Part shown: in pieces, positions 14,631 to 17,699 of the stretch
Position numbering within the stretch: position 1 is the first letter of the stretch
Layout: every line of letters starts with the position of its first letter
NCBI GenBank assembly: GCA_964645765.1
Contig: CAZYBE010000051.1
Location: forward strand, 1 to 17,699
Direction: 5' to 3'
DNA from: CAZGMN01 sp964645765
GTDB taxonomy: Bacteria > Acidobacteriota > Aminicenantia > Aminicenantales > Aminicenantaceae
DNA length: 17,699 nt
Position numbers and translations under genes: made by a program
The notes under the pieces: model-generated
Seen by the model: only the letters and a program-made list of their open reading frames with translations
Told to the model about the DNA's origin: nothing
The model's database searches: none

Positions 14631-15194
14631 ATGAATAATGCTCAAAGATTAAAAATACTGAACAGCACGGGGAAAACTGTTTTTTCTTTGAAGAATCTTC
14701 AAGATTTATGGGGGAGCAACCCGAAGACAACAAAGATTATTGCTAAAAGGATGGTTGACAATAAGCTCATATCAAGAATTGAAAGAGGCTATTTTTCTTT
14801 AGATGAGGAATTCAATATTTATGAGCTGGCCAACCTCGTCATCTCTCCTTCCTATGTCTCTTTGAACTCAGCCCTTTTTTATCATGGCGTTTCTTTCCAG
14901 GTCAGGCAAACAGTAACTTCAGTTAGCCTTCTGAACTATGAGAGAAAAGCGGCAGGAAGAGTTTTAAAATATTATGCCATGAAAGACTCTTTGTTTTTTA
15001 ACCTTGAGGGGATTCATTACAAGGATAATTTAGCCGTAGCCAGTCCAGAGCGTGCTATTTTGGATTGTCTTTACTTCAATCTCCTTCCCAATATTGATAA
15101 CAGCGACAAAGCGAATTTCGGTCAATTGAAGGCGCTTTCTAGCTTTTATCCAAAAACAGTTCAGATGAAAATCAGGAAATATCTGGAGAAGTAA
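14631..15194 (+). CDS. AbiEi-family antitoxin / transcriptional regulator
   Basis: A 187-residue protein with the layout of AbiEi antitoxins (type IV toxin-antitoxin). An N-terminal winged helix (about 1-58) ends in ISRIERGYFSL, the typical wing motif. The C-terminal antitoxin domain has YVSLNSALFYHGV (75-87) and ASPERAILDCLY (137-148), both hallmarks of the family. The Cys and aromatic pattern, AT-rich codons (many AAA, ATT, TTT) and own promoter contrast with the flanking housekeeping genes. The ATG has no clear SD. Its stop shares one base with the ATG of the toxin gene. AbiEi counters the toxin without direct binding and represses the operon in the systems studied. Family call is good; activity is inferred. 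Confidence 0.88.
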   Translation: MNNAQRLKILNSTGKTVFSLKNLQDLWGSNPKTTKIIAKRMVDNKLISRIERGYFSLDEEFNIYELANLVISPSYVSLNSALFYHGVSFQVRQTVTSVSLLNYERKAAGRVLKYYAMKDSLFFNLEGIHYKDNLAVASPERAILDCLYFNLLPNIDNSDKANFGQLKALSSFYPKTVQMKIRKYLEK

Positions 15195-15889
15195 TGACTA
15201 GGAAAGGATTTGACCAGGAACTCCACAAACAAATTTTAATAAAGATTTTAGTGGATATTTTTAAAGAATTTGGTGGAAAGCTGGGCTTTAAAGGGGGAAC
15301 TTGCGCCTATCTTTTCTATGATTTGCCGAGAATTTCCTTTGACTTAGACTTTGACCTTTTGACTCAATTTGAGAAAGAAGATATCGATAAATTAAGAGCT
15401 ATTCTTGCCAAAAAGGTTACAATTAGAGACCTTAAGGATAAACGATTTACAATTTTCCTCCTTTTGGATTACAAAAAGGATGCTCCGAATATAAAAGTTG
15501 AATTCAACAAGCGGGTCTGGAGAAACAACGGTTATAAAACCATCTGGTTCTTGGGAGTTGAGATGAAAATTGCTGATGAATCGACAATTCTAACAAACAA
15601 GATTGTTGCCTTATCGGACCGAAGAATCCCGGTCGCCAGAGACCTCTTCGATGGGTACTATCTTTTAAAGCTCGGTTTTAAGTTAAATGAGAAGTTGATA
15701 ATGGAGAGAACAGGAAAAACTTTGGAAGAATACATCGAATTTTTGGTTCCATTTGTCGAAAAGGTTTATAATTATAAAAATATACTTCATGGCTTGGGAG
15801 AAGTATTGGAGGAAAAACAAAAAAGTTGGGTAAAGAAAGAGTTGATTCAGGAGATGGTCAAAGAGCTTAAGAGACAAATTGGAAAATAA
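15194..15889 (+). CDS. AbiEii-family nucleotidyltransferase toxin
   Basis: A 231-residue protein of the AbiEii/AbiGii nucleotidyltransferase family, toxins that stop growth and can block phage; related MenT/AbiEii enzymes add nucleotides to RNA such as tRNA ends. The nucleotidyltransferase signature is visible: GFKGGT (31-36) followed by S48-x-D50-x-D52 in RISFDLDFD. A later KIVAL (136-140) and R149-D150-x-x-D153 in VARDLFD match the conserved downstream motifs. Catalytic residues appear intact, so the toxin may be active. GGAG lies 5-6 nt before the ATG. It is slightly shorter than many AbiEii proteins (about 250-300). Right after the stop comes a terminator-like palindrome. Confidence 0.87.
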   Translation: MTRKGFDQELHKQILIKILVDIFKEFGGKLGFKGGTCAYLFYDLPRISFDLDFDLLTQFEKEDIDKLRAILAKKVTIRDLKDKRFTIFLLLDYKKDAPNIKVEFNKRVWRNNGYKTIWFLGVEMKIADESTILTNKIVALSDRRIPVARDLFDGYYLLKLGFKLNEKLIMERTGKTLEEYIEFLVPFVEKVYNYKNILHGLGEVLEEKQKSWVKKELIQEMVKELKRQIGK

Positions 15890-15890
15890 T

Positions 15891-15912
15891 AAAAGGGGAC
15901 AGTCCCCTTTTT
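15891..15912 (+). terminator. Perfect palindrome with T run after abiEii (terminator or REP-like unit)
   Basis: AAAAGGGGAC (15891-15900) and GTCCCCTTTT (15902-15911) are exact reverse complements around a single A, with a T5 run at 15908-15912. A realistic hairpin has 8 bp with a 5-nt loop. It begins 1 nt after the abiEii stop and would terminate transcription, possibly in both directions. The GGGGACAGTCCCC core also resembles palindromes associated with RAYT (REP-associated tyrosine) transposases; that resemblance is from memory. Confidence 0.65.
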
Positions 15913-15916
15913 CGCC

Positions 15917-15972
15917 GGTTGCTCGCAATGACATATTCTTGCATGAGGTTGCTTCGCTACGCTCGCTATGAC
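15917..15972 (+). repeat. Two partial copies of a dispersed intergenic repeat
   Basis: GGTTGCTCGCAATGAC (15917-15932) and the longer unit at 15947-15972 (GGTTGC, then TTCGCTACGC, then TCGCTATGACC) are direct copies; the first lacks the inner 10 nt. Read on the other strand they resemble the widespread GTCATTGCGAGCGAAGCGAAGCAA type of repeat found between genes in many bacteria. The repeat fills the space between the abiE terminator and tlyA and ends 12 nt before the tlyA ATG. A minus-strand ORF over this region is only a by-product of the repeat. Confidence 0.6.
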
Positions 15973-15984
15973 CTTTAGCCAATA

Positions 15985-16776
15985 ATGCAAAAAGAACGGG
16001 CGGATAAGCTGGTTGTGAGCCGGGGATTGGCTGAGTCCATGCAGAAAGCTCAGGCTTTGATTATGGCCGGTCTGGTTTTTTCAGAAGGGAAGAGGGTTGA
16101 GAAACCGGGTCAGAGGATAGGCACTGGCGCGGAAATTTCGCTCATGGAAAAAATTCCCTATGTGAGCCGCGGCGGGCTGAAGCTTGACGAAGCGCTTCGC
16201 TCCTTCAAGATTTCCGTGCAGGATAAGATAGCAGCAGATTTAGGAGCTTCCACAGGAGGTTTTACAGACTGCCTCCTCCAGAAAGGGGCAAAAAAAGTCT
16301 TTGCTGTAGATGTGGATGTCAAGCAACTGGACTGGCGGTTAAGGGAAGACCCTAGGGTTGTCTGCATCGAAAAGAATGCTCGCTATTTAAAGAGAGACGA
16401 TTTTGCCGATTCGCTGGATATCGTGACCATGGATTTGTCCTTCATCTCGGTGCTTAAAGTCTTGCCCGCTATAAGAGAATTTATCGGAAGCGGCGCCCTC
16501 CTTTCCCTCATCAAGCCTCAGTTTGAGGTGGAAAAAGGTCAGGTTGGGAAGAAGGGTGTAGTCAGGGATAAAGCTCTTCATGAGGACGTGTTAAAGAAGA
16601 TAACAAGAGAGGCCATGCAGATGGGATTTTTCCCGGGAGCATTGATCAAATCTTCTTTTCGGGGCCAGAGAGGAAATCATGAGTTTTTTATCATCTGGAC
16701 TTTGGGCAAGGGATCTTTAGATTCGGAGGAAATTCAAAGATTGATCAAGGAGGCTGTCTGGAATGAAAAAAATTGA
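15985..16776 (+). CDS. tlyA: TlyA-family 2'-O-rRNA methyltransferase (S4 + FtsJ-like)
   Basis: A 263-residue protein. The N-terminal S4 RNA-binding domain (about 4-55) has RADKLVVSRGLAES and AGLVF. A class I SAM methyltransferase follows, with ADLGASTGGFTDCLL (84-98) for SAM binding. The K-D-K-E tetrad of 2'-O-methyltransferases is K66, D150 (MDLSF), K177 (IKPQFE) and E233 (NHEFF), a few positions off Mycobacterium tuberculosis K69/D154/K182/E238. TlyA methylates 16S and/or 23S rRNA cytidines and its loss gives capreomycin resistance in mycobacteria; some homologues are named haemolysins. The ATG has no SD: the repeat at 15917-15972 ends just upstream. It overlaps nadK by 14 nt. Confidence 0.95.
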   Translation: MQKERADKLVVSRGLAESMQKAQALIMAGLVFSEGKRVEKPGQRIGTGAEISLMEKIPYVSRGGLKLDEALRSFKISVQDKIAADLGASTGGFTDCLLQKGAKKVFAVDVDVKQLDWRLREDPRVVCIEKNARYLKRDDFADSLDIVTMDLSFISVLKVLPAIREFIGSGALLSLIKPQFEVEKGQVGKKGVVRDKALHEDVLKKITREAMQMGFFPGALIKSSFRGQRGNHEFFIIWTLGKGSLDSEEIQRLIKEAVWNEKN

Positions 16777-17614
16777 AAAGGTCGGTTTTGTCATAAAGCC
16801 TCATGCTCCTGATATCGAGAAAATACTGGCAGAGCTCATTGTTTACTTAGAAAAGAGAGGAATGGAATGCCGTTTGGAGGAGGCGGCTGCAGAGAAGCTA
16901 AAAAGAGGCGAAGGGATTCCGAGGGAAAAGCTTCCGGAGAAAGTCGACTTGGTGGTCGTCCTTGGAGGAGATGGAACATTGCTCAGCATCGCTCATCTTG
17001 CAGCCCAGAAAGATGTTCCTGTGCTGGGGGTCAATTTGGGAAAGCTTGGCTTTTTGACGGAAGTCCCCCTTGATGAGATGTACTTAACTCTTGATGCTTT
17101 CTTAGGAGGGGAGGAGGAGATTGTCAGCCCCAGGCAGATTCTTGAGGCCACAATTAAGGATAAGGTCTATTATTGTTTGAATGATGTGGTCATAAACAAG
17201 GGAGCACTGGCCCGGATGATTCAGTGCCGAATCTGGGTCGATGACAAGGAGATTTTAACTTTAAGGTCTGACGGCCTGGTCATCTCCACCCCGACTGGCT
17301 CCACAGCCTATTCTCTTGCTGCCGGCGGTCCGATCATCTATCCCAATATCCCGGCCGTCGTCATCTCTCCTATCTGCCCTCACACTCTGTCCTTCAGGCC
17401 CATGGTCATTCCTTCCTCTTCCAGAATTAAAGTGCGACTCCTCACCGGAGGAGAAGAAGTTTACCTCACCCTCGACGGACAGCGCGGGAACCTGCTGGTG
17501 AAAAATGACGAAGTCGATGTCAGGCGCAGCGATTTTGAGCTCCGCCTGGTTTCATCACCCAAGAGAAACTATTTTAACCTTTTGCAGCAAAAATTAGGCT
17601 GGGGCGAAAGATAA
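16763..17614 (+). CDS. nadK: NAD kinase
   Basis: Makes NADP from NAD with ATP or polyphosphate, supplying NADPH for processes including the MEP pathway. 283 residues, normal. The N-terminal Rossmann-like part carries GGDGT (68-72; D70 general base) and LGVNLGKLGFLTE (88-100). N140-D141 in the LNDVVI stretch takes the usual Asn-Glu/Asp position. D170-G171 and TPTGSTAYSLAAGGP (176-190) bind NAD, and SPICPHTLSFRP (202-213) lies at the multimer interface. GGAG in AAGGAGGC (16747-16754) lies 8 nt before the ATG, within tlyA. tlyA-nadK, often followed by recN, is a known order; recN would be expected beyond the window. Confidence 0.97.
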   Translation: MKKIEKVGFVIKPHAPDIEKILAELIVYLEKRGMECRLEEAAAEKLKRGEGIPREKLPEKVDLVVVLGGDGTLLSIAHLAAQKDVPVLGVNLGKLGFLTEVPLDEMYLTLDAFLGGEEEIVSPRQILEATIKDKVYYCLNDVVINKGALARMIQCRIWVDDKEILTLRSDGLVISTPTGSTAYSLAAGGPIIYPNIPAVVISPICPHTLSFRPMVIPSSSRIKVRLLTGGEEVYLTLDGQRGNLLVKNDEVDVRRSDFELRLVSSPKRNYFNLLQQKLGWGER

Positions 17615-17652
17615 GCTCAGGCCAGCGGGTGAGGGTTGGAGGTTCGGAGCAC

Positions 17653-17681
17653 GCTGATTTTCCCCAGCGATGAAAATCAGC
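17653..17681 (+). repeat. Hairpin downstream of nadK
   Basis: GCTGATTTTC (17653-17662) and GAAAATCAGC (17672-17681) are perfect inverted repeats with a 9-nt loop. The stem is 10 bp and is not followed by a T run, so it is a poor intrinsic terminator. The rest of 17615-17699 holds no gene that can be recognised. Confidence 0.5.
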
Positions 17682-17699
17682 TCCCATTCAGCCTTCGCT

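Noticed and set aside
15683..15982. Minus-strand 99-residue ORF over the end of abiEii and the repeat
   Set aside because: Its start is made of repeat sequence and its remainder is antisense to abiEii; it has no recognisable domain or SD.
1..17699. CRISPR array, rRNA, integrase, transposase gene or prophage
   Set aside because: No spaced repeats, rRNA sequence or recombinase ORF is seen; the only mobile-like signals are the abiE module and short repeats.

Overview
The window reads as a chromosomal housekeeping region from a bacterium. Nearly all genes lie on the + strand and are packed with overlaps of 1-14 nt or short gaps. The order thrS-infC-rpmI-rplT-pheS-pheT-zapA-rny-ymdB-xseA-xseB-ispA-dxs-tlyA-nadK is of the kind seen in Acidobacteriota-like, deltaproteobacterial and related candidate phyla. 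RNase Y with ZapA and an AUC-initiated infC fit that range. I lean towards an Acidobacteriota/Aminicenantes-type organism, but only weakly: this rests on remembered gene order and protein style, not on a search.

Layout. (1) Positions 3-488, minus strand: a YfcE-type phosphodiesterase. (2) 526-598: two divergent sigma70-like promoters. (3) 622-696: tRNA-Val(GAC). (4) 711-6959: the translation block, with threonyl-tRNA synthetase, IF-3, L35, L20 and both phenylalanyl-tRNA synthetase subunits. (5) 6949-7535: a small coiled-coil protein and ZapA, for cell division. (6) 7662-10017: RNase Y and a YmdB-type phosphodiesterase, for RNA turnover. (7) 10007-11716: both subunits of exonuclease VII. (8) 11772-14511: a short-chain prenyl diphosphate synthase and DXS, for isoprenoid supply. 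(9) 14568-15912: an AT-rich AbiE-type toxin-antitoxin pair with its own promoter, a palindromic operator candidate and a terminator-like palindrome. (10) 15917-15972: remnants of a dispersed repeat. (11) 15985-17614: TlyA rRNA methyltransferase and NAD kinase. (12) 17615-17699: non-coding, with one hairpin.

No promoter as good as the one before the tRNA is seen until the abiE module. Most of the + strand genes from tRNA-Val through dxs may therefore be co-transcribed and translationally coupled, though weak internal promoters cannot be excluded. The abiE module splits the dxs-tlyA pair, which is often close or adjacent in other bacteria, so it is the clearest acquired element here.

I do not see a wholly new multi-gene system. 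The points most worth a second look are: the abiE insertion with its 13+13 nt inverted repeat; IF-3 starting in a run of three ATC codons and ending with a tail that overlaps rpmI; a PheT lacking the usual tRNA-binding OB domain; a prenyl synthase lacking the conserved loop after its second Asp-rich motif; and a structured thrS leader with no nearby Shine-Dalgarno.
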